From contig NZ_CANMJE010000006.1 of assembly GCF_947498095.1 (NCBI RefSeq), forward strand, positions 124,001-188,000: DNA of 64,000 nt. The letters run 5' to 3'. Source of the stretch: an uncultured Shimia sp. Lineage in GTDB: Bacteria; Pseudomonadota; Alphaproteobacteria; Rhodobacterales; Rhodobacteraceae. A program made the translations under genes and the position numbers. The notes under the pieces were generated by a model. That model searched no databases and was not told the DNA's origin. It saw nothing but the letters and a program-made list of their open reading frames with translations. Positions within the stretch are counted from its first letter, which is position 1; the number at the start of each line of letters is the position of its first letter. Below, in pieces: positions 53,983 to 62,404 of this stretch.

Positions 53983-55017
53983 ATGGACAAAACGCACAAA
54001 ATCGCCATCCTGGGCGCGTCGGGTTACACTGGCGCCGAGCTGGTTCGTCTGATCGCAACCCATCCGAAAATGCACATTGTTGCCCTTTCTGCAGACCGTA
54101 AAGCAGGCATGGAAATGGCCGCTGTTTTCCCGCATCTGCGCCACCTTGAACTGCCAACGCTCTGCAAGATTGACGAGATCGATTTTGCTGACGTCGATCT
54201 GTGTTTCTGCGCCCTGCCGCATGCGACCTCGCAAAAGGTCATCAAAGCCTTGCCCAAGTCGTTGAAAGTGGTTGATTTGTCAGCCGATTTCCGGCTGCGC
54301 GACGCGGACGAGTACGCCAAATGGTATGGGGGTGAACACGACGCCTTGGAGTGTCAGGCCGAGGCCGTCTATGGATTGACCGAGTTTTACCGGGACGACA
54401 TCAAAAAGGCACGTCTCGTGGCGGGTACGGGCTGCAACGCGGCGACCGGGCAATACATGCTGTCCCCGTTGATCAAGGCCGGGGTAATTGACTTTGATCA
54501 TATCATCCTTGACCTTAAATGTGCTGTATCAGGGGCAGGCCGGTCCCTAAAGGAAAACCTCCTGCATGCCGAGCTGAGCGAAGGCTATCACGCCTATGCC
54601 GTGGGTGGAAAACACCGGCATCTGGGCGAGTTTGACCAGGAGTTCAGCAAAATTGCCGGACGTGAGGTGACGATCCAGTTCACGCCGCATCTGGTGCCCG
54701 CGAACCGGGGGATTCTGGGAACGGCATATGTGCAGGGTGATGCGCAGGAAGTGTATGAAGCTCTTGAAAAGGCTTACGAAAATGAGCCGTTTGTCAAGGT
54801 TCTGCCTTTCGGTGAGACACCCAGTACAAAGCATATTCGAGCCTCGAACTTCTGCCATGTTGGCGTGGTCGCGGACCGGATTGAGGGTCGCGTGATCGTT
54901 GTCGCGGCGCTGGACAATTTGACCAAGGGCTCGAGCGGGCAGGCGCTGCAAAACGCGAACCTTATGCTCGGGGAAGAGGAAACAGAGGGCCTGATGTTGG
55001 CGCCGGTCTTCCCCTAA
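53983..55017 (+). CDS. argC: N-acetyl-gamma-glutamyl-phosphate reductase
   Basis: NADPH-dependent third step of arginine synthesis. The 344 residues belong to the long ArgC type. It has [22 protein letters not shown] (NADP fold) at the start, the active-site cysteine in [15 protein letters not shown] (about residue 150), and the histidine region [15 protein letters not shown]. No other arginine gene is adjacent. Followed 22 bases later by ccmE on the same strand, so the two may share a transcript ending at the 55511 terminator. Confidence 0.96.
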   Translation: MDKTHKIAILGASGYTGAELVRLIATHPKMHIVALSADRKAGMEMAAVFPHLRHLELPTLCKIDEIDFADVDLCFCALPHATSQKVIKALPKSLKVVDLSADFRLRDADEYAKWYGGEHDALECQAEAVYGLTEFYRDDIKKARLVAGTGCNAATGQYMLSPLIKAGVIDFDHIILDLKCAVSGAGRSLKENLLHAELSEGYHAYAVGGKHRHLGEFDQEFSKIAGREVTIQFTPHLVPANRGILGTAYVQGDAQEVYEALEKAYENEPFVKVLPFGETPSTKHIRASNFCHVGVVADRIEGRVIVVAALDNLTKGSSGQALQNANLMLGEEETEGLMLAPVFP

Positions 55018-55039
55018 TGGCCCAGGAAAGGAACAGAGG

Positions 55040-55483
55040 ATGAAAAACCTCAAAAAGAAACGCCGCGTACAGGTAATCCTGCTGGCCTTTGTCGCTTTGG
55101 GATTGTCGACGGCTTTGATAGGCTATGCGATGCGCGACGGCATCAACTTTTTCCGCTCGCCCAGTGAGGTGGCCGAAGCGCCACCTGCGCCGAACGAAGT
55201 GTTTCGCATCGGCGGTTTGGTTGAAGCGGGCACCCTGAAACGTGGCGTTGGCGAGACAGTGTTTTTCAGCGTGACCGATGGCGGAGCTTCGATCCCTGTC
55301 GCCTTTACCGGGGTGCTGCCAGACTTGTTCGAAGAAAACCAGGGCATGGTCGGCACCGGACGCTATGTAGACGGTGTGTTTGAGGCAGACGAAATTCTGG
55401 CCAAACACGATGAGACCTATATGCCCAAAGAGGTGGTCGACGCGCTGAAAGAGCAAGGGGTCTACGTAGAGCCTGAATCGTAA
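55040..55483 (+). CDS. ccmE: Cytochrome c maturation heme chaperone CcmE
   Basis: Periplasmic, membrane-anchored chaperone that carries heme covalently from CcmC to CcmF. 147 residues: short basic cytosolic tail (KNLKKKRRVQ), one membrane helix (VILLAFVALGLSTALIGYAM), and an OB-fold domain. It has the heme-binding histidine and tyrosine in AKHDETYMPKEV (about residues 120-131). ccmF and ccmH lie 2 kb downstream; a muramidase, a holin and a GFA gene are inserted between. Confidence 0.96.
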   Translation: MKNLKKKRRVQVILLAFVALGLSTALIGYAMRDGINFFRSPSEVAEAPPAPNEVFRIGGLVEAGTLKRGVGETVFFSVTDGGASIPVAFTGVLPDLFEENQGMVGTGRYVDGVFEADEILAKHDETYMPKEVVDALKEQGVYVEPES

Positions 55484-55510
55484 GGCTTCTGACCACTGGT
55501 ATTCAATTGT

Positions 55511-55534
55511 GACCCGCAACCGAAGTTGCGGGTC
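55511..55534 (+). terminator. Rho-independent terminator after ccmE
   Basis: A ten-base perfect stem (GACCCGCAAC with GTTGCGGGTC) and CGAA tetraloop, followed by GCTTTGTTT. It separates ccmE from the muramidase-holin genes, which then need their own promoter. Confidence 0.85.
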
Positions 55535-55631
55535 GCTTTGTTTGTGGGGTGAGGTGCACCGTTCGGTCGCATGAGAGGGCGTTAACCGCTTTGGCGCAGC
55601 CTTGGTGCGGGTTTTCCGGGCGAGGTGCGGT

Positions 55632-56243
55632 ATGCAGACAGTGAGGGCGATTGCCGAAGAGATCGTGGCGCGCGAGGGTGGCTACGTGAATGACCCGGAT
55701 GATCCGGGAGGGGCGACCAAACATGGCGTGACCATTCACACGATGCGGCGGTTGGGGCTGGATCTGGATCGAAACGGGCAGATAGATGCACGCGATGTCA
55801 AACGCTTAAGCCGGGCGCAGGCGGTCGAAATCTTCCTCAAGCATTATTTCGAAGCACCGGGTGTCGCTGCACTACCACGGACGCTGCAGGCCAGCGTTTT
55901 TGACATGTATGTGAACGCAGGCAACAACGCGGTGAAAATCCTGCAACGGCTTTTGTGTGACATGGGATTCCCGGTTGATGTGGATGGGGCCATTGGCCCG
56001 AAGACAGTGCAGGCTGCGACAGAGGCCGCCCGTGCGGCGCCAGAACATTTGGCCGATGCTTACGGTATTGCACGCCGTAATTACTATTTCCGGCTGGCAG
56101 ATCACCGTCCCGCCTCGCGCAAATACGCACGCAGCCGGGCAGGGGGCAAAGGGGGATGGATCAAGCGCGCCGAAGAGTTTGTCTCTCCGCGCTACCACAT
56201 GAGCGATGCCGAGTTTCAAGCACGGGTGGCAGCATGGGGGTGA
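55632..56243 (+). CDS. Holin-associated N-acetylmuramidase, glycoside hydrolase family 108
   Basis: A 203-residue phage-type lysozyme. The N-terminal catalytic domain has IVAREGGYVNDPDDPGGATKHGVT (about residues 9-32), with the catalytic-type Glu in REGG. The C-terminal peptidoglycan-binding part has LCDMGFPVDVDGAIGPKTVQAATEA (about 111-135). No signal peptide, so it should need a holin to reach the wall. The next gene encodes one and overlaps it by ten bases. The start at 55632 (MQTVRAIAEEIV) is chosen over upstream codons lacking a ribosome site. No phage structural genes are nearby. Confidence 0.9.
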   Translation: MQTVRAIAEEIVAREGGYVNDPDDPGGATKHGVTIHTMRRLGLDLDRNGQIDARDVKRLSRAQAVEIFLKHYFEAPGVAALPRTLQASVFDMYVNAGNNAVKILQRLLCDMGFPVDVDGAIGPKTVQAATEAARAAPEHLADAYGIARRNYYFRLADHRPASRKYARSRAGGKGGWIKRAEEFVSPRYHMSDAEFQARVAAWG

Positions 56244-56773
56244 TTGGGCAAATCTTCACACTGATCTTTGGCGGTGGACGCAATGTGGTGAAAGAAACTG
56301 CCGAGGTGTTTCGCGAAAATGCCGAAGCAGGGGCTGTGCGCGGCACAGAGGTGCAATTGGCAGCTATGGCGGCGCATGGCGCCGAGTTTTACCCAGCTCA
56401 ACGCGGGCTGTTTGACCGCGTGATGGATGCAGTTAACAGGCTGCCGCGCCCGATGATGGCCTTGGGATGCCTTGGATTGGTGATCTCGGCCATGGTCGAC
56501 CCGGTCTGGTTTGCAGCGCGCATGGCCGGGATTGCGCTTGTGCCCGAACCCTTGTGGTGGCTCTTGGGCGTGATTGTCAGTTTCTATTTTGGTGCACGTC
56601 ATCAAGCAAAAGGTCAGGAGTTTCAGAGGTCTATCGCCACCAGCATGGCGCAGGTGCCGACTGTCGTGGAGAACCTGAAACTGTTGGAAGGGCCCGAGAT
56701 TGGTCCGCCGAATCCTGCCGTGATGGATTGGAAACGGAGCTCGTATTCTGAAACCGGACTAACAGACCGTTGA
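56234..56773 (+). CDS. Holin family protein (3TM type)
   Basis: A 179-residue protein resembling the phage 3TM-holin family. An amphipathic N-terminal segment (GVIGQIFTLIFGGGRNVVKETAEVFRENAE) precedes two strong membrane segments at about residues 74-95 and 100-125 (MALGCLGLVISAMVDPVWF, PLWWLLGVIVSFYFGARHQ). A polar tail follows. Holins open the inner membrane for endolysins. The start overlaps the muramidase gene by ten bases, so the two are made together. In Rhodobacter capsulatus, an unlinked holin-endolysin pair releases the gene transfer agent; this pair could play that part, by inference. Confidence 0.88.
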   Translation: MGVIGQIFTLIFGGGRNVVKETAEVFRENAEAGAVRGTEVQLAAMAAHGAEFYPAQRGLFDRVMDAVNRLPRPMMALGCLGLVISAMVDPVWFAARMAGIALVPEPLWWLLGVIVSFYFGARHQAKGQEFQRSIATSMAQVPTVVENLKLLEGPEIGPPNPAVMDWKRSSYSETGLTDR

Positions 56774-56838
56774 TTGCCATTCGGGTGGCGGCCCGATAGC
56801 CTTGATCTTCGCAATTGAAACCAATTTTGGGGCTGGCA

Positions 56839-57261
56839 ATGGCAGAAAATGGCAAGACTCACAACGCGGCCTGTCACTGCGGTGCAGTCACCTTTCGTGT
56901 CCGTCTTACGGATGGACTTGAGACCGCGCGCCGGTGTTCCTGTTCATATTGCCAGATGCGCGGCGCCGTGGCGGTTTCGGCAAATCTGGACGGGATCGAG
57001 TTTTTGACTGGTGAAGACAAGTTGAGCACCTATGCGTTCAACACCAAGACGGCCCAGCACTATTTCTGTTCCGTCTGTGGCATCTATACGCACCACCAGC
57101 GTCGGTCGAACCCGCATCAGTTTGGCATCAACGTTGCCTGTCTTGAAGGGCTTGGCCCCTTCGATTTCCCCGAAGTGGTTGTTTATGACGGCGTAAATCA
57201 CCCGACTGATCTGCAGAGTGGGCCGCTTGTGGCGGGGGTCTTGCGGTTTTCGAAGGCCTGA
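56839..57261 (+). CDS. GFA family protein (glutathione-dependent formaldehyde-activating-like)
   Basis: A 140-residue soluble protein of the GFA fold. Zinc-binding cysteines are arranged as in the family: ACHCGAVTF (about residues 9-17), CSCSYCQMRG (about 34-43) and FCSVCGIYTHH (about 77-87). The founding enzyme was described as speeding the reaction of formaldehyde with glutathione, but most members have unknown substrates. The ATG at 56839 gives the normal start before the first cysteine pair; a TTG eight codons earlier is possible. Lies between the holin gene and ccmF. Confidence 0.88.
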   Translation: MAENGKTHNAACHCGAVTFRVRLTDGLETARRCSCSYCQMRGAVAVSANLDGIEFLTGEDKLSTYAFNTKTAQHYFCSVCGIYTHHQRRSNPHQFGINVACLEGLGPFDFPEVVVYDGVNHPTDLQSGPLVAGVLRFSKA

Positions 57262-57346
57262 GACCACGGATATTCGTGTCTAGGCGCGACAAAGTGATCG
57301 CCCGGACCTGACGAAAGTCATTGGCCGTACCGCGCACCCGACGTAT

Positions 57347-59329
57347 ATGTCAGACATGATTACTGAGATTGGCCATTTCGCCCTGATCCTCGCCGCCCTG
57401 ACCGCTTTGGTCCAGGGCATTGTTCCTCTCATTGGCGCACACAATCGCTGGCCCGGCTGGATGGCCGTGGCTGAACCCGCGGCGGGGATACAGTTCCTGC
57501 TGACGGCGTTTTCCTTTGCGGCGCTGACCTATGCCTTTGTGGTGTCGGACTTCTCGCTGCGGCTGGTGGCGTTGAACTCGCATTCGGCCAAGCCGATGAT
57601 CTACAAGCTCAGCGGTGTCTGGGGCAACCACGAGGGATCGATGCTGCTCTGGGTGCTGATCCTCACACTGTTTGGGGCCACATTGGCGTGGTTCGGAGGC
57701 AATCTTCCCCCGACCTTGAGAGCACGGGCCTTGTCGGTTCAGGCATTGGTCGCTGTGGCGTTCTTTGCCTTTATCCTGTTCACGTCGAACCCGTTTTTGC
57801 GCATCTCGGCCCCGCCGTTTGATGGCGAAGGCCTCAATCCTCTGTTGCAGGATGTCGGCCTCGCGCTACACCCGCCATTTCTCTACCTGGGCTATGTTGG
57901 CCTTTCGATGGCGTTCTCTTTTGCAGTGGCTGCCTTGATTGAGGGGCGTGTTGATGCGGCTTGGGCGCGCTGGGTGCGTCCCTGGACATTGGCTGCGTGG
58001 ATTTTCCTGACCATTGGTATCGCACTGGGGTCCTGGTGGGCCTATTACGAACTGGGTTGGGGCGGGTTCTGGTTCTGGGACCCGGTTGAAAACGCGTCTT
58101 TCATGCCGTGGCTACTGGCAGGTGCCTTGTTGCACTCGGCCATCGTTGTTGAGAAGCGCGAGGCGTTGAAAAGCTGGACCATTCTTTTGGCGATCCTGGC
58201 CTTTGGATTCTCGTTGATCGGAACGTTTATTGTGCGCTCGGGTGTGATTACTTCGGTCCATGCCTTTGCCAACGATCCGGAACGTGGTGTGTTCATCCTC
58301 GCCATCCTGTTGGTGTTCATGGGCGGCGCGCTGATGCTCTTTGCCGCCCGCGCAAGCGTCATGGAGGCCAAGGGTGTGTTCAGCATGGTCAGCCGTGAAA
58401 GCGCCTTGGTGTTGAACAATATCTTTCTGGCGGTTGCCTGTTTCGTGGTGTTCGTCGGAACGATCTGGCCGCTGGTTTCCGAGATATTCTTTACCCGCAA
58501 ACTCAGCGTGGGCCCGCCGTTCTTTAACATGGCCTTCACACCGTTCATGGTCGCCTTGGGGATCATCCTGCCTGTGGGTGCGATGCTGCCGTGGAAACGC
58601 GGCAATCTCAGCAGGGTGATCAAGCCTTTGATTCCAGCTTTTGTGCTGGCTCTGGCGCTGGGGGGGTTGATCTGGGCCATGCAGACCGGACGGAGCCTGT
58701 TGGGACCCGTTGGATTGTTCTTGGGGGCTTGGCTGGTGTTTGGAGCGCTTACAGACGTATTGAGCCGCTCAGGCCGCGGGGCAATCGGTTCCCGTCTGGC
58801 GCGATTGCGCAGACTGCCGCGCGCAGACTGGGGAAAGACCATCGCACATTCGGGGTTCGGCATCACGATTATCGGCATCGCTGGTCTGACCGCGTGGGAG
58901 ATGGAAGACATTCGCGTGGCCTACAAGGGTGAGCCATTTACGGTCGGGGCGTTTGAATTGACGTTGGATGATGTGCGGGCTGAACAAGGCCCGAACTATA
59001 TGTCGACGATGGCGGATGTCACTGTGCGCCGTAATGGTGAGCTGGTTACAACCGTGCACCCTGAAAAACGTGTCTATCCGGTGGAATCCATGCCAACGAC
59101 CGAAGCCGCGATTGACTATCGCTTTATGCGGGACGTCTATGTGGTGATTGGCGATCCTCAGGCAGACGGTGGCTTTACCATGCGGACCTATATCAAGCCG
59201 CTGACCAACTGGATTTGGTTGGGCTGTACGTTGATGTCGCTGGGGGGACTCCTGAGTCTCACGGATCGGCGGTACCGTGTCGCTGCTGGCGCACGTAAAG
59301 CCCCCACAACCGGAGTGCCCGCGGAATGA
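57347..59329 (+). CDS. ccmF: Heme lyase CcmF
   Basis: Large inner-membrane protein that attaches heme from CcmE to apocytochrome c. 660 residues with about fifteen membrane segments. The tryptophan-rich WWD signature is clear: ELGWGGFWFWDPVENASFMPW (about residues 235-255). The heme-handling histidines lie in SGVWGNHEGSMLLWVL (about 90) and in the segment VLNNIFLAVACFVVFVGTIWPL. The C-terminal periplasmic domain precedes a last helix. The stop overlaps ccmH by four bases (ATGA), so the two are coupled. Upstream ATG at 57347 used; one three codons later is possible. Confidence 0.96.
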   Translation: MSDMITEIGHFALILAALTALVQGIVPLIGAHNRWPGWMAVAEPAAGIQFLLTAFSFAALTYAFVVSDFSLRLVALNSHSAKPMIYKLSGVWGNHEGSMLLWVLILTLFGATLAWFGGNLPPTLRARALSVQALVAVAFFAFILFTSNPFLRISAPPFDGEGLNPLLQDVGLALHPPFLYLGYVGLSMAFSFAVAALIEGRVDAAWARWVRPWTLAAWIFLTIGIALGSWWAYYELGWGGFWFWDPVENASFMPWLLAGALLHSAIVVEKREALKSWTILLAILAFGFSLIGTFIVRSGVITSVHAFANDPERGVFILAILLVFMGGALMLFAARASVMEAKGVFSMVSRESALVLNNIFLAVACFVVFVGTIWPLVSEIFFTRKLSVGPPFFNMAFTPFMVALGIILPVGAMLPWKRGNLSRVIKPLIPAFVLALALGGLIWAMQTGRSLLGPVGLFLGAWLVFGALTDVLSRSGRGAIGSRLARLRRLPRADWGKTIAHSGFGITIIGIAGLTAWEMEDIRVAYKGEPFTVGAFELTLDDVRAEQGPNYMSTMADVTVRRNGELVTTVHPEKRVYPVESMPTTEAAIDYRFMRDVYVVIGDPQADGGFTMRTYIKPLTNWIWLGCTLMSLGGLLSLTDRRYRVAAGARKAPTTGVPAE

Positions 59330-59778
59330 AACGTCTGATCCTGATCTTGATGTTGGTGGCCGCCCCGGTGTGGGCGGTCCAACCAGACGAAGTTCTGGAC
59401 GATCCGGTGCTGGAACAGCGGGCGCGCGATATGTCCAAGGATTTGCGGTGCCTGGTGTGCCGCAACGAGAGTATCGACGAATCCAATGCTGATCTGGCAC
59501 GCGAGCTGCGTATCCTGGTGCGCGAACGGCTGGTGGCGGGGGACAGCAACGAAGAGGCGATGGACTACATCGTCTCGCGCTACGGTGAATATGTGCTGTT
59601 GCGACCGCAGACCAGTGGTTCGAACCTGCTGCTGTGGCTTGCTGGTCCGATGATGTTGTTCCTGGCGCTCTTGGCCGCTGTGTTCTACCTGCGTGGCCGC
59701 GCACGTGCACCAGTGACTGCTGAGAAGGGCCTGAACGACGAAGAGGCCGCACGTCTAAAGAAAATCCTCGACGAGTAA
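59326..59778 (+). CDS. ccmH: Cytochrome c maturation protein CcmH
   Basis: Thiol-disulfide protein that keeps the apocytochrome CxxCH motif reduced for heme attachment. 150 residues: signal peptide (RLILILMLVAAPVWA), the redox motif LRCLVCRNESIDES at about residues 41-54, and a C-terminal membrane anchor (LLLWLAGPMMLFLALLAAVFYL). This is the short form that lacks the CcmI-like extension. Coupled to ccmF by a four-base overlap. Confidence 0.95.
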   Translation: MKRLILILMLVAAPVWAVQPDEVLDDPVLEQRARDMSKDLRCLVCRNESIDESNADLARELRILVRERLVAGDSNEEAMDYIVSRYGEYVLLRPQTSGSNLLLWLAGPMMLFLALLAAVFYLRGRARAPVTAEKGLNDEEAARLKKILDE

Positions 59779-59845
59779 CGTCAGGTTTTGCTTGCCCTTT
59801 TGCGGGGCCATGCCTAACTCCTAGCCTGACGAGGGAGGATCGCGC

Positions 59846-60622
59846 ATGGCCTATCAGACAATCGACTATCGCCTTGAGGACGGCATTGCCGTGGTGACGC
59901 TTAATCGCCCTGAGGTGATGAACGCGCTGACCCAGCAGATGCGCGCTGAGATCACCGATGCGGTGCGCACAGGCGGAGGTGAAGCACGGGTTGTTGTGCT
60001 GACCGGTGCTGGCCGGGCATTTTGCTCGGGCCAGGATCTGGGCGATGGGGGCAGTGCCGCCAGCATGGATCTGGAGCGCGGGCTGCGTGATGAATATGCC
60101 CCGATGATCCGCGCCATTACGAATTGCCCAGTGCCTGTGATTTCTGCCGTGAACGGCGCAGCAGCCGGGGCAGGGGCCAACCTTGCGTTGGCCGCAGACG
60201 TGGTGATTGCCGCCGAGAGCGCCTATTTCATGCAGGCCTTTTCCAAGATCGGGCTAATCCCGGATGCCGGTGGCACCTATGTGCTGCCGCGACTTGCAGG
60301 ACAGGCGCGCGCGATGGGCATGTCTCTTTTTGCTGACAAGATCGATGCTAAGAAGGCCGAGGCCTGGGGCTTGATCTGGGAAGCGGTGGCCGATGACGAC
60401 TTTGCCGACACATGGATGGCGCGGGCGCGGCATCTGGCCGAGGGTCCTACAGTGGCTTATTCCCATATCAAACAGGCATTGCAGGCCTCTGGCGACAATG
60501 ACCTTGAGGCGCAGTTGTCGCTTGAGGCCAAGCTGCAGGGCAAATGCGGTAAGACGCGGGACTTTCAGGAAGGCGTTGTGGCCTTTCTTGATAAACGTCC
60601 CGCGACCTACGAGGGCCGCTAG
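59846..60622 (+). CDS. Enoyl-CoA hydratase-related protein, PaaG-like
   Basis: A 258-residue crotonase-fold enzyme. Key parts: GAGRAFCSGQDLGD (oxyanion-hole loop, about residues 53-66), NGAAAGAGANLALAADVVIA (about 98-117) and SKIGLIPDAGGTYVLPRLAG, whose Asp-Ala-Gly-Gly replaces the second hydratase glutamate as in PaaG, the isomerase that forms the oxepin-CoA in phenylacetate breakdown. No other phenylacetate genes are in the window, so the substrate could differ. GAGGGAGG lies before the ATG. Convergent with the DUF2087 gene. Confidence 0.9.
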   Translation: MAYQTIDYRLEDGIAVVTLNRPEVMNALTQQMRAEITDAVRTGGGEARVVVLTGAGRAFCSGQDLGDGGSAASMDLERGLRDEYAPMIRAITNCPVPVISAVNGAAAGAGANLALAADVVIAAESAYFMQAFSKIGLIPDAGGTYVLPRLAGQARAMGMSLFADKIDAKKAEAWGLIWEAVADDDFADTWMARARHLAEGPTVAYSHIKQALQASGDNDLEAQLSLEAKLQGKCGKTRDFQEGVVAFLDKRPATYEGR

Positions 60623-60630
60623 GCCAGCTT

Positions 60631-61134
60631 TTAAAGGTTGCGCAGATGCGCCATCAAAGCCAACGCCTCGGGCGTTGGCTTGCGCTCAATCCGGCGATAG
60701 GCGCTGCCGTCAACTTCGCGTTCCGCCAGCCCATGATCAATCAAGGACCGGCGCAACAAAACATGGTCAACAAAGGCCATGCCCTCTTTCAGAATGGTGT
60801 TCACCTCAACTTCGCGCAAGTCGCGGTGCGCGGGCATTCGCGCCCAGAATGGCCAGAGACACAGGCCTTGAACCTTGGTGTGTTTGGGCCAGCGTGTCAT
60901 ACGCCCATCGGTACCAAACACACGCCGCGCGCGTTTCATCGCCAGTTCATCGAGCTCTGGCGGCGAGGTTGTGACGCGCATGTGTTGGTGGTTGCGAAAG
61001 CCAGCAGCCTTGGCGACCAGTGCCAACATAGCTGCATGGCCGGGCAGGGCCTCTTGACCCGCCAAAGACTTGCGCAGGGTTTTGGTAAAGGCCGAGACGT
61101 CGGCAATAAACAGAGGGTTTGCGTCCTTAGACAT
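60631..61134 (-). CDS. DUF2087 domain-containing protein
   Basis: A 167-residue soluble protein. The C-terminal half fits DUF2087, a small winged-helix-like domain often joined to regulators: RMTRWPKHTKVQGLCLWPFWARM, EVEVNTILKEGMAFVDHVLLRRSLIDHGLAEREVDGSAYRRIERKP. The N-terminal half (FTKTLRKSLAGQEALPGHAAMLALVAKAAGFRNHQHM) resembles the helical part of toxin-antitoxin-like or glyoxalase-related regulators but is not assigned. The ATG at 61134 is the family-like start; 27 further open codons have no support. Function unknown. Confidence 0.82.
   Translation of the reverse strand: MSKDANPLFIADVSAFTKTLRKSLAGQEALPGHAAMLALVAKAAGFRNHQHMRVTTSPPELDELAMKRARRVFGTDGRMTRWPKHTKVQGLCLWPFWARMPAHRDLREVEVNTILKEGMAFVDHVLLRRSLIDHGLAEREVDGSAYRRIERKPTPEALALMAHLRNL
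60657..60681. repeat. Eleven-base perfect hairpin inside the DUF2087 3 prime end
   Basis: AAGCCAACGCC and GGCGTTGGCTT pair around a TCG loop, starting 35 bases after the PaaG-like stop. It lies inside the last codons of the convergent gene. It may end plus-strand transcripts, but no T-tract follows. Confidence 0.45.
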
Positions 61135-61341
61135 GGGACAACATCCTTTATGCTGATCGTGCCTCCCGGGATCGGGGTCGATGGCCGCCCTTGTCGACGG
61201 CACGGGATAAAGCATGCTGTCGGTACTCTCGTCAGGTTTAGCGTGGTCGTATGACCGGCGGCGCCTCGGTGAACTGCGGACCGTGGCCCGTCAATTAGTT
61301 CAGCCAACGGGCGTTGACAAGGGATGACTCCGCAAAAGAAA

Positions 61342-61369
61342 CGGGCGTGGCCCGAATGCGCCACGCCCG
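61342..61369 (-). terminator. Terminator after the RTX-like gene
   Basis: A ten-base perfect stem (CGGGCGTGGC with GCCACGCCCG) and eight-base loop, followed by TTTCTTTT on the minus strand, 41 bases beyond the stop at 61410. Confidence 0.8.
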
Positions 61370-61409
61370 AATTGCCCCACCCATGACCCGATGCCCCACC
61401 GGGGTCAGT

Positions 61410-62213
61410 TCAGGTCTCTAACAACGCGATGTTGTCGGCGGTGAACGTGGGTCCTGCGGCCGTGACGATGATGACCGCCTGACCATCGGCATAAACGGTG
61501 ACATCGTCCGTTGTGCCATCAATGGTGGTCGAGATCACCGGCTCGGTCGGGCCCGTGTAACTGTATGAAATGATGTCCTCGTCTTCGTCATAGTCTTCGA
61601 TGATCGCAGGCTCGCCCGGACGCACCCATTCACCGGCGGAAAACAGGTCTTCTCCAGCACCGCCAGTCACGGAATCTTCGCTGCCCATAATGATCGTGTC
61701 GTCGCCGCCACGACCCTGAATGACGTCGCCGTCGTCGGTGTCCAACCCTGTGTCATACTGAAACACCAAATCGTCCAGCGTGTTGGCTGTTTCTGCAGAG
61801 GTGGCCAATGTGTCCTCGTCCAAGAGCGAGGTACCGTCCAGAATGTCTGCACCGCTGCCACCGATCAAAGTGTCAGCGCCTTCTCCACCTACCAGCGTGT
61901 CTTCGCCTTCACTGCCACGCAGTTCATCGTCATCCGCGCCCCCCAGCAACAGATCACCTTCTTCGCCACCACGAAGTGTATCGTCGCCCTCATCGCCGAA
62001 CACGATGTCGACACCTTCCTCGGCATCAAGGGAATCGTCACCTTCAGTGCCCATCAAAAGGTCGTTCTCACCTTCATCAACCGAAATTTCTTCGACGGTT
62101 TCTATGGTTGTCTCTTCAGACGTCGCTTCGTCATCGTCATCATCGTCACTTGTAACTTCGACAATGACCCAAGCCCAAAACACGACAGACAAAACACCTA
62201 GTGCAGCCAACAT
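61410..62213 (-). CDS. Membrane-anchored acidic protein with RTX calcium-binding repeats
   Basis: A 267-residue, very acidic protein. One N-terminal hydrophobic helix (LAALGVLSVVFWAWVIVEV), a run of six aspartates (residues 24-29), and a Glu-rich linker. About eight nonapeptide-like repeats of the GGxGxDxLx kind follow at about 50-130 (GTEGDDSLDAEEG, GDEGDDTLRGGEEGDLLLGG, GGEGADTLIGGSGADILDG). A C-terminal domain has FTADNIALLE. RTX repeats bind calcium and fold outside the cell. The N-terminal helix and the short length suggest anchoring rather than type I secretion. Similar proteins recur in Roseobacter genomes, without a known role. Confidence 0.85.
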   Translation of the reverse strand: MLAALGVLSVVFWAWVIVEVTSDDDDDDEATSEETTIETVEEISVDEGENDLLMGTEGDDSLDAEEGVDIVFGDEGDDTLRGGEEGDLLLGGADDDELRGSEGEDTLVGGEGADTLIGGSGADILDGTSLLDEDTLATSAETANTLDDLVFQYDTGLDTDDGDVIQGRGGDDTIIMGSEDSVTGGAGEDLFSAGEWVRPGEPAIIEDYDEDEDIISYSYTGPTEPVISTTIDGTTDDVTVYADGQAVIIVTAAGPTFTADNIALLET

Positions 62214-62351
62214 ATTGACAATCCCCGTGCCTCAATTTCGCCACAAAGTTGACCGGGTTTCGACAAAAAGTCAATTTTTTCAATGCATTGTGTCTGCTAT
62301 CGAGACAATCCCAAGGTCGGCATAGGAAATAGTTACCAAATCATTAACAAA

Positions 62352-62382
62352 AAACGCGCCCAGAACGACTCAGGGCGCGTTT
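62352..62382 (-). terminator. Rho-independent terminator of gltA
   Basis: A ten-base perfect stem (AAACGCGCCC with GGGCGCGTTT), an eleven-base loop, and six Ts on the minus strand after it. It begins 23 bases beyond the gltA stop. Confidence 0.9.
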
Positions 62383-62404
62383 GCATTTCAGATCGGTGTC
62401 CGAC

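Noticed and set aside
55581-55586. CtrA binding site before the muramidase gene
   Set aside because: Only one TTAA half-site is seen; the TTAA-N7-TTAA pair is missing, so a CtrA site is not claimed.
55632-56773. Prophage remnant
   Set aside because: Only the muramidase and holin are present. There is no integrase, terminase, portal, capsid or tail gene, no attachment-site repeat, and the flanks are conserved ccm genes.
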